Below, one piece after another: positions 46,601-53,714 of a stretch of DNA of 64,000 nucleotides. Position 1 is the first letter of the stretch. The number at the start of each line of letters is the position of its first letter. The DNA comes from Chitinophaga sp. GTDB lineage: Bacteria; Bacteroidota; Bacteroidia; Chitinophagales; Chitinophagaceae. The notes beneath the pieces are model-generated. The model had not been told where the DNA came from. It saw only the letters and a list, made by a program, of their open reading frames with translations, and did not search any database. Position numbers and translations under genes: made by a program. The stretch lies in contig NZ_JAGHZS010000014.1 of NCBI RefSeq assembly GCF_017745275.1, positions 1-64,000 on the forward strand. The letters run 5' to 3'.

Positions 46601-46925
46601 TAAACCGGTAACCAGCGTAAAAGCGCAGGATTGGTACTCAGTGGTAGGTGGACGGGAAGGTGTTTCTTCTGCCTATTTGTATAGCGCCACTACAGTTAGA
46701 TTAAGAGAAGCGGCAATCGGTTATCTTATACCGGTGACTAATCCCAACACTTTTGTAAAATCATTGAAGCTGTCGCTGACGGGCCGTAACCTGCTTTATT
46801 TCACTAAAAAGGCACCATTCGATCCTGAACAAACCATGTCTACCGCAAATGGACTGGGAGGCGTAGATGTGTTTATGTTACCTGCTACGCGTAGCTATGG
46901 TCTTACATTAAACGCTTCTTTCTAA
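43617..46925 (+). CDS. SusC/RagA-type TonB-dependent transducer with STN domain
   Basis: The 1102-residue protein has a signal peptide ending near KTYSQS. An STN domain (PLYDVFNSISRQTGYEFIYD, about 30-100), a carboxypeptidase-like domain (IQGKITDAKGQPLIGVSIQI), a plug with GQVVVTALGIKRADKS, the signature LNPEDIENISILKGASAAALYG and a C-terminal barrel ending YGLTLNASF follow. I chose ATG 43617 because AAGGAG lies five bases before it; ATGs at 43572 and 43494 would add 15 or 41 residues. Together with SusD it should import oligosaccharides released by the EndoH-like enzyme encoded downstream. Confidence 0.92.
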   Translation: MRRKLLLIMRLTAILTLVFTLQLSAKTYSQSVTIKGKRLPLYDVFNSISRQTGYEFIYDEKLLEKAPPVNLNMNQASLTEVLNACLNNKLFNYNIIDKTIVISPKSAAVADPVAAPIQGKITDAKGQPLIGVSIQIKGTTKGTMTNVEGTFSIAANPGDVLIISFIGYETKQITVGTDNNINVSLAIQDSQLGQVVVTALGIKRADKSITYSTQQLDGLELTKAKDANLVNTLNGKVAGLTISSSASGVGGSAKVILRGSKSGLGSNQALYVIDGVPMNNNLTNQPTSIYGGSSAYDGGDPISNLNPEDIENISILKGASAAALYGSQGANGVVIVTTKSGKAGRTLVNFSSGFNVMQAAYLPKFQNSYGATSDGSPQSWGAKINGAANNLSSFFQTGTNLTNAISLSGGTEKMQTYFSYANTSARGITPGNKLGRHNLDFKETGHFLNDKLTASADINYMTQQIDNTPLSGLYFNPLTGLYLFPRGRDISPFKDQFEKQDPARNFLPVQNWAFDEDIQQNPWWITNRNINSLTRNRILANASLKYELFPWLNIQARGSIDRIADVYEQKIYAGSQKAVAPKNGLYNYNNNTTTQQYGDLIANFNIPANDFKIIGVAGASIRDVKSSGVFANSGQDGLYIPNIFTLQNFVALNARNSGDQLENHGQWQSVFASANISYKEWLYLDVTARNDWASNLAFTPQLSYFYPSVGLNVMLNQLVKMPEQITYAKVRGSYAIVGNSPLSYQSHAAENLLGTSGNPLPATAAPFRTLKPEKTKSLEFGTEWRFFDSRLSVDLTYYKTNTTNQTMQIIAPKASFYDTYFINAGNIQNQGVEAVIRYDVLRHTKLQWNTGLNFATNDNKIIELSPLSDRFTLSGASGANYASQFKVGGSFGDIYGTVLQHDEQGRIKIDKDGKPMKQGGDMVYLGNANTRWQLGWNNNFIYKNFTLSFLIDGKFGGNVMSVTQAMMDIYGVSKTTGDARDAGGVPVNGVSIVDNKPVTSVKAQDWYSVVGGREGVSSAYLYSATTVRLREAAIGYLIPVTNPNTFVKSLKLSLTGRNLLYFTKKAPFDPEQTMSTANGLGGVDVFMLPATRSYGLTLNASF

Positions 46926-46950
46926 ATCATTCACGCAAAAACTGACAACG

Positions 46951-48594
46951 ATGAAATTTCAATATAAACTGCAAGGCTACACCTCCCGTTTATGGATAGC
47001 AGTAGCTGTGCTGGTGACGGGCCTGAGTGCATGTACAAAGAATTTCGAAAGATATAATACAAATAATACCGGCGTAACAGACGCACAACTGGGCGCAGAT
47101 TTCATTGCACTGGGTGCCTACCTCAAATCGGCCCAGATGGCGATTTACAACTTTTCAGGCGGAGGTGATCCCAACTCGTTCCAGGTACAACAAAACCTGA
47201 ATGCAGATTGCTTCTCCGGCTATTTTATGTCGCCTAACCCATTTGGAGGAAATACCAACATGAACTACGGCCTGGTAAGCGGATGGAACGGCGAAGCCTA
47301 TAAAGTAGGCTACCTCAGCGTAATGCTGCCGGTTGCCAAACTGAGAAGAACAGGCATTGAAAAAACTTATCCAGCCATATGGGCAGTAGCACAAATTGTG
47401 CAGGTAACCGGTATGAGCAGGGTAACTGATATTTACGGTCCTGTGCCGTATAGCCATGCAGGTGAGGTTAGTCCCGGAGGCGTTCCTTACGACAGCCAAC
47501 AGGACATTTACAAACGTTTCTTCCTGGAACTGGACTCTGCCACCAAAGCATTGCGTACACAAATTAGCAGCGGTACCACCTTACCTTTTGATTTTGGTAG
47601 CTTTGATGCCGTATATGCCGGTAATTTTCCACAATGGCTGCGGTTTGCCAACTCCCTTCGTTTACGCCTCGCTACCCGCATCAACAACGTAGACAAAGCA
47701 CTGTCAAAATCAGAAGGAGAAAAAGCATTGGACCCTGCCAACGGCGGCGTGCTCACTGACAATGCAGATAACATGACGGTGAAAGTAACCGGTAACTTTA
47801 CCAATCCATTAGTATTTATCGCTAAAAACTGGGCGGATACCCGCATTTGCGCCACCTTGCAATGCTTCCTGACAGGATTCAAAGATCCCCGTATCAGTAA
47901 ATACATGGACAAATCTACCGACCCCTCTTTCCCTGCACAATACATCGGTATCCGCAGCGGTAGCATCACCGGCGCGGATTCCAAAGACGGGCATTCCGGT
48001 TATTCTTCTTTGAATACCGATAATGGTCCGGCTCCTTCTTTTGCATTAAATACACCGGTACAGTTAATGACCGCTGCCGAAGTATATTTCCTGCGCGCAG
48101 AAGCTGCCCTGAATGGCTGGGCTAATGCCGGCGGAACTGCGCAACAGCTGTACGAACAAGGCGTGACCACCTCCATGGCACAATGGAAAGTTGACCCGGC
48201 TGGCTATTTAAATGATAACACCAGCGTTCCTGCGCCGTCCATCGATCCTAAGGCGAAAGATACCCTGGCTAACCCATCTAAGATCACCATCAAATGGAAT
48301 GATGCCGCATCACCTGAGGTAAAGCTGGAACGCATTATTACCCAGAAATGGTTGGCTATGTTCCCTGAAGGACAGGAAGCATGGTCGGAATTCCGTCGTA
48401 CCGGGTATCCCAAACTCTTCCCGGTTTTACACAACAACAGTGGTAATGTGATCTCTTCTTCCTTACAGGTTAGAAGACTACCTTATCCACAAGATGAATA
48501 CAGCACCAGCGCCACTGCTGTAGCCAATGGCATAAAGCTGTTAGGTGGTAACGACACCGGCGGTACCCCGCTGTGGTGGGACACCAGGAAATAA
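46951..48594 (+). CDS. SusD/RagB family surface lipoprotein (SusD-like_2 type)
   Basis: The 547-residue lipoprotein has lipobox LSAC (Cys about residue 28) followed by TKNFERYNTNNTGV. The body has the longer SusD-like_2 architecture: VQVTGMSRVTDIYGPVPYS, FANSLRLRLATRIN, MTAAEVYFLRAEAALNG and QKWLAMFPEGQEAWSEFRRTGYP. It starts 26 bases after the SusC stop. In N-glycan loci such proteins bind the glycoprotein or released glycan at the surface. A strong hairpin follows its stop and may lower the level of the downstream glycosidase message. Confidence 0.93.
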   Translation: MKFQYKLQGYTSRLWIAVAVLVTGLSACTKNFERYNTNNTGVTDAQLGADFIALGAYLKSAQMAIYNFSGGGDPNSFQVQQNLNADCFSGYFMSPNPFGGNTNMNYGLVSGWNGEAYKVGYLSVMLPVAKLRRTGIEKTYPAIWAVAQIVQVTGMSRVTDIYGPVPYSHAGEVSPGGVPYDSQQDIYKRFFLELDSATKALRTQISSGTTLPFDFGSFDAVYAGNFPQWLRFANSLRLRLATRINNVDKALSKSEGEKALDPANGGVLTDNADNMTVKVTGNFTNPLVFIAKNWADTRICATLQCFLTGFKDPRISKYMDKSTDPSFPAQYIGIRSGSITGADSKDGHSGYSSLNTDNGPAPSFALNTPVQLMTAAEVYFLRAEAALNGWANAGGTAQQLYEQGVTTSMAQWKVDPAGYLNDNTSVPAPSIDPKAKDTLANPSKITIKWNDAASPEVKLERIITQKWLAMFPEGQEAWSEFRRTGYPKLFPVLHNNSGNVISSSLQVRRLPYPQDEYSTSATAVANGIKLLGGNDTGGTPLWWDTRK

Positions 48595-48608
48595 ACATAT
48601 TACCTGTT

Positions 48609-48641
48609 ACCCGGTGGTTGGCCTATCAGTCGCCACCGGGT
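48609..48641 (+). terminator. Hairpin between the SusD and EndoH-like genes
   Basis: ACCCGGTGG (48609-48617) pairs perfectly with CCACCGGGT (48633-48641) around 15 bases, and the sequence after it is T-rich (ATTTATC). It may be a partial terminator or processing site, because the glycosidase gene 120 bases downstream belongs to the same locus. Confidence 0.6.
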
Positions 48642-48760
48642 ATTTATCATATTCAACGTTAGCCCGGTATCATCACCAGCATATCTGTCGTTAGACCCAT
48701 TAGTCAGGAAGCCCACCACCAAAACTGAACCCGGATTATTTAAACCTCTAAAATGTTGTT

Positions 48761-49723
48761 ATGAAAAAACTCCCTTTCCCGCGGCTGACAGCCGCCGGCA
48801 CCACCGTTGCTATTACCCTCTTCTTTGCAGCCGCCTGTAAAAAAGAAAATGAAAAAGGTTTACAACCCATTACGACCAACAACGCCGCCGTAAAACCCAT
48901 CACCACTAAAACGGTCACCAAAACCGGTGGGATGTCGGTTTGCTATGTAGAAGTAAACAGCAACAGTTTACTCAATACCGGCAAATACACGCTCACTACC
49001 GGCGGACAACAACTCTTTGATATCGCTATCATTTTTGCAGCGAATATCAACTACAATACCACTACCCATCAGGCAGTATTATCCAACAACACCAACGTAT
49101 CCAATGTGCTCGTGAATAAAGCCACACAGATTGTGCCCTTGCAAAATAAAGGCATGAAGGTATTATTGTCTATACTCGGTAACCACCAGGGCGCCGGTAT
49201 CTGCAATTTTACCAGCAGAACAGCCGCCCGTGCTTTTGCGAAGCAATGCGCTGATACCGTGGCGTACTATGGATTAGATGGAATTGACTTCGACGATGAA
49301 TATGCGGAATATGGCAACAACGGCACCACACAACCCAACGACAGCTCCTTCGTTATGCTGGTAGATGAACTGCGGAAATTAATGCCTTCCAAAATCATCT
49401 CCTTCTATTACTACGGCCCCGCCGCTTCCCGCTTATCTTATGGCGGCAAAAAAGTAGGCGACCTTGTTAACTATAGCTGGAATGCCATCTACGGCACCTA
49501 TTCCGTACCTAACGTGGCCGGATTACCGAAGAGCAATTTAGCCCCTGCAGCAGTGGATATACAAAGTACCAGTCAAAGCACCGCCAATTCGCTGGCTACA
49601 CAAACGAAGAATAACGGCTATGGGGTGTATTTATGGTATAACCTTACCAGCACAGATAAGCATACTTATTTTTCCGGGGTATCTAATATTTTGTATGGTA
49701 GTAGTGTGACGTATACACCGTAA
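48761..49723 (+). CDS. EndoH/EndoF1-type endo-beta-N-acetylglucosaminidase (GH18)
   Basis: This surface enzyme would cut the chitobiose core of high-mannose N-glycans. The 320-residue lipoprotein has lipobox AAAC followed by KKENEKG, which resembles the surface-export signal of Bacteroidota lipoproteins. The GH18 catalytic motif is DGIDFDDEYAEYG with D173, D176, D178 and acid/base E180. Beyond that, long stretches match what I remember of Streptomyces EndoH: QPNDSSFVMLVDELR, KIISFYYYGPAASRLSYGG and NNGYGVYLWYNL. The length also fits EndoH or EndoF1. It closes the sigma-FecR-SusC-SusD locus and identifies its probable substrate. The short ORF ends with its stop inside a long inverted repeat. 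Confidence 0.94.
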   Translation: MKKLPFPRLTAAGTTVAITLFFAAACKKENEKGLQPITTNNAAVKPITTKTVTKTGGMSVCYVEVNSNSLLNTGKYTLTTGGQQLFDIAIIFAANINYNTTTHQAVLSNNTNVSNVLVNKATQIVPLQNKGMKVLLSILGNHQGAGICNFTSRTAARAFAKQCADTVAYYGLDGIDFDDEYAEYGNNGTTQPNDSSFVMLVDELRKLMPSKIISFYYYGPAASRLSYGGKKVGDLVNYSWNAIYGTYSVPNVAGLPKSNLAPAAVDIQSTSQSTANSLATQTKNNGYGVYLWYNLTSTDKHTYFSGVSNILYGSSVTYTP

Positions 49724-49724
49724 T

Positions 49725-49827
49725 AGCTGTTAGCTTTTAGCCATTAGCTTTTAGCAAAATGCAGCGAAGACCTATCTGGTTATCTTCGCTGCATTTTGCT
49801 AAAAGCTAATGGCTAAAAGCTGTTACT
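49725..49827. repeat. Long intergenic inverted repeat, family C, copy 3
   Basis: The left arm 49725-49770 and right arm 49782-49827 pair along about 46 bases. The basal part consists of TTAGC/TTTTAGCC/ATTAGC units and the apical part is AAAATGCAGCGAAGA. It starts right after the glycosidase stop and includes the zwf stop codon (49823-49825) in the right arm. Confidence 0.92.
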
Positions 49828-51328
49828 TAATGTTTTCCTCCCTGGCCGACAAACGGAACCAATCCTTCGCATATGGCTTTAATAAAGCAGTAGATGCAGT
49901 AGGGCCCCAGGTGCCTGCTTTGTATAAATGCAGCTCTTTAGCGGGATATTTCTTCCAGGTATCTAGTATCGGCATTACCACTTTCCAGGCGGCTTCCACC
50001 TGGTCCGCACGCATAAACAGCGTGGTGTTGCCATCCAGCACATCCAGCAATAATGCTTCGTATGCTTCCGGGATAGTTTCCGTATAGGATTCCTGGTAGG
50101 TAAAATCCATTTCCACGGGCTTCAGCCTCATCTTCAGACCAGGTACTTTACTTTCAAACAGTAAGCTGATTTCCAGTTCCGGCTGTATGCTAATGATCAG
50201 GCGATTCGGAGTCAGGTCGTCTTTGAAGATTTTATTAGGCGAGTCTTTAAACTGGACTACGATCACAGACGATTGTACGGGCATGGATTTACCGGTGCGT
50301 AAGAAGAAAGGTACGCCCTTCCATCTTTCGTTGTCGATAAACAGCCTTGCGGCTACAAAGGTTTCTGTGTTGGAGGCAGGCGCTACGTGTTCCTCCTTGC
50401 GGTAAGCCACACGTGGGCCACCGTGTACGTTGCCGGCGGTATATTGTCCGCGGATCACGTTTTTAAGCACCTGCGCCGGCGTATAGGTCCGGATGGCTTT
50501 CAGGACTTTTACTTTGGCGTCGCGGATCAGCTCAGACTTATAGAACTTAGGGGCATCCATGGCTATAATACAGAGCAGTTGCAGCAGGTGGTTTTGCACC
50601 ATGTCGCGCAGGGCGCCGGCGCCATCATAATAGCCGCCACGTTTGCCTACGCTCACTTCTTCTGCTACGCTGATCTGAACGTGATCGATATATTTTTTAT
50701 TCCATAAAGGCTCAAATACATAGTTGGCAAAACGGAATGCCATGATATTCTGTACCGCTTCCTTGCCCAGGTAGTGATCAATACGGTAGATCTGCTTTTC
50801 TGCGAAACGTTTTCCTAAAAAGCGGTTAAGTTTCTTAGCGGTATCCAGGTCGGTGCCGAAAGGCTTTTCCACTACAATGCGGTCCAGGTCTTCGCGGCAG
50901 CAGAGGCTGTGCTGATACAAGGCTTCCGCGATGATTTCAATGAAACGGGGCGCTACTGCAAAGTAAAATACACGGGAGCTGTCCTTTTTCTGTTTCTTCT
51001 CAAAAGCCTCCATCCTGGTTTTAAGCCCGGTGTATGTTTCTGCTTTCAGAAAGTCGCCCTGCAGGTAGGTGATGTTTTTAGCAAATCCTTCCCATTCTTT
51101 TTCATCAGCCTTTCCATTCCGGCTAAATTCGTTGATACCAGCCAGCAGATCAAGTTTGAAGGCGGCTTCATCTTCCGGTAGAAAGTCTACGCAGTAGATG
51201 TTAAACACCGGCGGCAGGTGCTTGTCGGTATACAAATTATAAAGTGCCGGGATCAGTTTTCTTTTTGTCAGGTCCCCTTTAGCACCAAAGATGGTGATAG
51301 ACGCGGGGATTATTTTTCCAGGTTTCAT
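49823..51328 (-). CDS. zwf: Glucose-6-phosphate 1-dehydrogenase
   Basis: It oxidizes glucose-6-phosphate to 6-phosphogluconolactone with NADP, the entry to the oxidative pentose phosphate pathway. The 501-residue protein has the Rossmann motif FGAKGDLTKRKLIPALY, the DIVEKPFGTDLDTAKKLNRF-like stretch, the active-site peptide YRIDHYLGKEAVQN and the substrate loop FFLRTGKSMP. Length is normal. 6-Phosphogluconolactonase and Gnd genes are not adjacent. It is divergent from the Crp/Fnr gene, with a 98-bp shared promoter region. Confidence 0.97.
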   Translation of the reverse strand: MKPGKIIPASITIFGAKGDLTKRKLIPALYNLYTDKHLPPVFNIYCVDFLPEDEAAFKLDLLAGINEFSRNGKADEKEWEGFAKNITYLQGDFLKAETYTGLKTRMEAFEKKQKKDSSRVFYFAVAPRFIEIIAEALYQHSLCCREDLDRIVVEKPFGTDLDTAKKLNRFLGKRFAEKQIYRIDHYLGKEAVQNIMAFRFANYVFEPLWNKKYIDHVQISVAEEVSVGKRGGYYDGAGALRDMVQNHLLQLLCIIAMDAPKFYKSELIRDAKVKVLKAIRTYTPAQVLKNVIRGQYTAGNVHGGPRVAYRKEEHVAPASNTETFVAARLFIDNERWKGVPFFLRTGKSMPVQSSVIVVQFKDSPNKIFKDDLTPNRLIISIQPELEISLLFESKVPGLKMRLKPVEMDFTYQESYTETIPEAYEALLLDVLDGNTTLFMRADQVEAAWKVVMPILDTWKKYPAKELHLYKAGTWGPTASTALLKPYAKDWFRLSAREENIK

Positions 51329-51426
51329 CTAAGCATCGGTTTAATAGTGCTGTAATTTAAGCATCAATTCCCGGAATATGTGAATTAAACTTACATTAGC
51401 AATTGCTTATTGTGCCTGTAACAGAT

Positions 51427-52023
51427 ATGAGTACATCAAAAACCGCCTTACAACAACTATTATTTGAGCTGGCCGGCATATTACCTGCCGATACCGCCCC
51501 CCTCTTTTCCATGACCAGGATGGTAAAGCTGGAAGCCAACGAAATATATATTCGCGAAGGAGCCACCACGCGCCGTCTTGCCTTCATTGAACAGGGCATT
51601 ATGCGGGCTTACGCAATTAAAACTAACGGCGATGAAGCTACGCTGTTTCTCCGCTGGGAAGAACAGTTCATTGCTTCCCACGATGCTATTATTCACCGGA
51701 AGCCCTCCAGGTTTATTTATCGTGCGTTGGAACCCGTTACCCTGCTGGAAATAGACTATGATGTGCTGGAAGCCGTATTGAAAACCCACCCGGAATATGA
51801 GCCGTTGCGGAATTTTGTGCTGATGCGCATGTTGTCGGAGTCGTTACAGATGATAGAATCTTTTGTTACCCTGTCGCCGGAAGAGCGTTACCTGAACCTG
51901 CTCACCGGGCGTTTCGACCTGGTAAACCGGGTACCGGACAAGTACATTGCCTCCATGCTGGGCATTACGCCTGTTTCGCTGAGTCGTATCCGGAAGCGGT
52001 TGCACACCAAAGGAAAAGGCTGA
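51427..52023 (+). CDS. Crp/Fnr family transcriptional regulator
   Basis: The 198-residue protein has a cyclic-nucleotide-binding-type beta-roll (EIYIREGATTRRLAFIEQGIMRAY, about 35-120). The DNA-binding end is short (DLVNRVPDKYIASMLGITPVSLSRIRKRL), which gives a compact HTH. There are no FNR cysteines and the residues that bind cAMP are not conserved. ATG 51427 is preferred over a TTG 24 bases upstream. This subgroup is common in Bacteroidota and often controls divergent or nearby genes. Candidate targets are zwf and the hydroxylase downstream, in front of which paired palindromes occur. Confidence 0.9.
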   Translation: MSTSKTALQQLLFELAGILPADTAPLFSMTRMVKLEANEIYIREGATTRRLAFIEQGIMRAYAIKTNGDEATLFLRWEEQFIASHDAIIHRKPSRFIYRALEPVTLLEIDYDVLEAVLKTHPEYEPLRNFVLMRMLSESLQMIESFVTLSPEERYLNLLTGRFDLVNRVPDKYIASMLGITPVSLSRIRKRLHTKGKG

Positions 52024-52025
52024 AA

Positions 52026-52062
52026 TTAACCTTTGTTAAGATGGGAAGTTATCCTTTGTTAA
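52026..52062. promoter_or_regulatory. Two operator-like dyads between the Crp/Fnr and hydroxylase genes
   Basis: TTAAC-CTTT-GTTAA (52026-52039) and TTATC-CTTT-GTTAA (52049-52062) share CCTTTGTTAA and are 23 bases apart, about two helical turns. They follow the regulator's stop codon and precede the -7 element at 52086. Confidence 0.5.
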
Positions 52063-52085
52063 CCACTTCTGCCGGGCGGCTACGT

Positions 52086-52093
52086 TATTTTTG
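52086..52093 (+). promoter_or_regulatory. -7 element of the hydroxylase gene
   Basis: TATTTTTG fits TAnnTTTG and ends 20 bases before the ATG at 52114. There is no TTG at the ideal distance, so activation by a regulator binding the dyads upstream is possible. Confidence 0.45.
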
Positions 52094-52113
52094 GAACCTA
52101 AAATGATTGGTTT

Positions 52114-52893
52114 ATGGATCCGATAGTAACGGCGGCAGGTAAAATTTTCCTGCTCTCTGCCCTGCGGTATTTTTTGCTGGCAGGTATTCCCTTTGCACTA
52201 TTTTACCTGTTGATGCCTAAGCGCTGGAATCGTTTTAAGATCCAGCAGCGGCTCGCCTCCAAAAAAGATTTCTTCCGCGAAATATGGTACTCCATGCAAA
52301 GTACGCTGGTATTTACCGGTATTACGATGGTGCTGTTGTTTACGCCTATCCGGCAGTATACACAGATCTATGCTAACCTTTCTGATTTTCCTATCTGGTA
52401 TGTTGGCGTGAGTGTGGCGCTGAGCCTGGTGGTACACGATACCTATTTTTACTGGATGCACCGGCTTATGCACCATAAAAGCCTGTTTAAGTTAACACAT
52501 GTGGTACATCATGAAAGCACCAACCCTTCACCGTGGACATCTTACAGCTTTCATGTGGCTGAAGCAGTGGTAGAAGGCGGCGTGCTGATAGTGATCGCAT
52601 TTGTAATGCCATTACATCCCCTGTCTATTTTATTGTTTACCATCAGTGGTTTTATCATCAACGTATATGGGCACCTGGGCTACGAAATTATGCCCAAAAA
52701 TTTCCGCCATTCATGGCTGTTTCAAGTCATCAATACGTCCACCCATCATAACCTGCACCATAAAAAATTCAGGGGGAATTACGGATTGTATTTCCGCTTC
52801 TGGGACCGTATGATGGGCACTGAAAATCCCGACTATGTAAAAGAATACGACCGTTTACAGGCCCTCCGGTTCGAAAAGCCGGTAGCAGCATAA
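52114..52893 (+). CDS. Sterol desaturase / fatty acid hydroxylase family membrane protein
   Basis: The 259-residue protein has about four hydrophobic helices and the three histidine clusters of the di-iron hydroxylases: HDTYFYWMHRLMHH, HVVHHESTNPSPW and NTSTHHNLHHKKF. These enzymes hydroxylate or desaturate lipids at the membrane with oxygen. In Bacteroidota they act on fatty acid, sphingolipid or carotenoid-type substrates, and which one cannot be told here. It is a single gene with its own promoter and a terminator after it. Confidence 0.92.
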   Translation: MDPIVTAAGKIFLLSALRYFLLAGIPFALFYLLMPKRWNRFKIQQRLASKKDFFREIWYSMQSTLVFTGITMVLLFTPIRQYTQIYANLSDFPIWYVGVSVALSLVVHDTYFYWMHRLMHHKSLFKLTHVVHHESTNPSPWTSYSFHVAEAVVEGGVLIVIAFVMPLHPLSILLFTISGFIINVYGHLGYEIMPKNFRHSWLFQVINTSTHHNLHHKKFRGNYGLYFRFWDRMMGTENPDYVKEYDRLQALRFEKPVAA

Positions 52894-52900
52894 GTTTGGC

Positions 52901-52938
52901 AGGTGCTGATCTTTTTTTGAAGCAAAGGATCGGCACCT
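52901..52938 (+). terminator. Terminator after the hydroxylase gene
   Basis: AGGTGCTGATC (52901-52911) pairs with GATCGGCACCT (52928-52938) with one T-G pair. The loop contains a run of T residues and the stem is followed by CTTGTT. It begins eight bases after the stop codon. Confidence 0.65.
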
Positions 52939-53127
52939 CTTGTTATATATCTCCCCCAAATATCCTCCCTCTTCCGCCCCTGAAATAATCTTCCTGAAGT
53001 ATTTTTCAATTATATTTATTTTCAGGGAGATGGGTACGCCATGGCTACTCGTTTTCCTCATGCTGGCTGCCCTTGCTTTCATTGTTAACAGTATGGCTTT
53101 TATTTATCACCTTGTTCATTATACGAT

Positions 53128-53613
53128 ATGTTATACAAACAACTTTCCCTGCTGGCAGTTGCCCTGCTGCTTTCCGCTCTCGTCCGGGCACAATCCATCT
53201 CTGTAGAAGGAGAAGTAAATACCCCGCTAAAACTCAGTAGCAGCGATATTGCCGCGATGCAACAAATAACCGTCACCGCTACCGACAAAGATGGAAAAGC
53301 ACACCGGTATACCGGCGTGCCGCTGTATCATATCCTGCAACAGGCAGGTGTTACCCTGGGGGCACAACTGAGAGGAGCTAACATGACAAAGTACCTGCTG
53401 GTAAAATCAGCCGATGGATATAAAGTAATATTTGCACTGCCGGAGCTGGACAGCATCTTTACTGACCGGCAAATCCTGTTAGCCAACCAGGTAGACGGAC
53501 AGCCGCTGCCGGCGGAAAAAGGTCCTTTTCGTATAGTGGTCCCCGGAGAAAAGAAACCCGCCCGCTGGATCTGGGGAGTAACGGCCATGATTATACGATC
53601 GGCCAAAGATTAA
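53128..53613 (+). CDS. Small exported protein with a sulfite-oxidase-type (molybdopterin-binding) fold
   Basis: The 161-residue protein has a signal peptide (to about ALVRAQ). A short version of the oxidoreductase molybdopterin-binding domain follows (VEGEVNTPLKLSSSDIAAM, YTGVPLYHILQQAG, YLLVKSADGYKVIFALPELD, GPFRIVVPGEKKPARWIWGV). It contains no cysteine at all, so the residue that coordinates molybdenum in sulfite oxidase is missing. It is probably a cofactor-free relative. No molybdenum cofactor genes are near. It stands in front of the ethanolamine operon with a 101-bp gap. Confidence 0.8.
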   Translation: MLYKQLSLLAVALLLSALVRAQSISVEGEVNTPLKLSSSDIAAMQQITVTATDKDGKAHRYTGVPLYHILQQAGVTLGAQLRGANMTKYLLVKSADGYKVIFALPELDSIFTDRQILLANQVDGQPLPAEKGPFRIVVPGEKKPARWIWGVTAMIIRSAKD

Positions 53614-53714
53614 CACGAAACAGGGCTGCTTCTTATCATTGTTCTTCAAAATACTTACTATAAAAATATTTTATTTTATGTTATATTAGGGTGCACACCA
53701 TCAAGATCTTTCTA

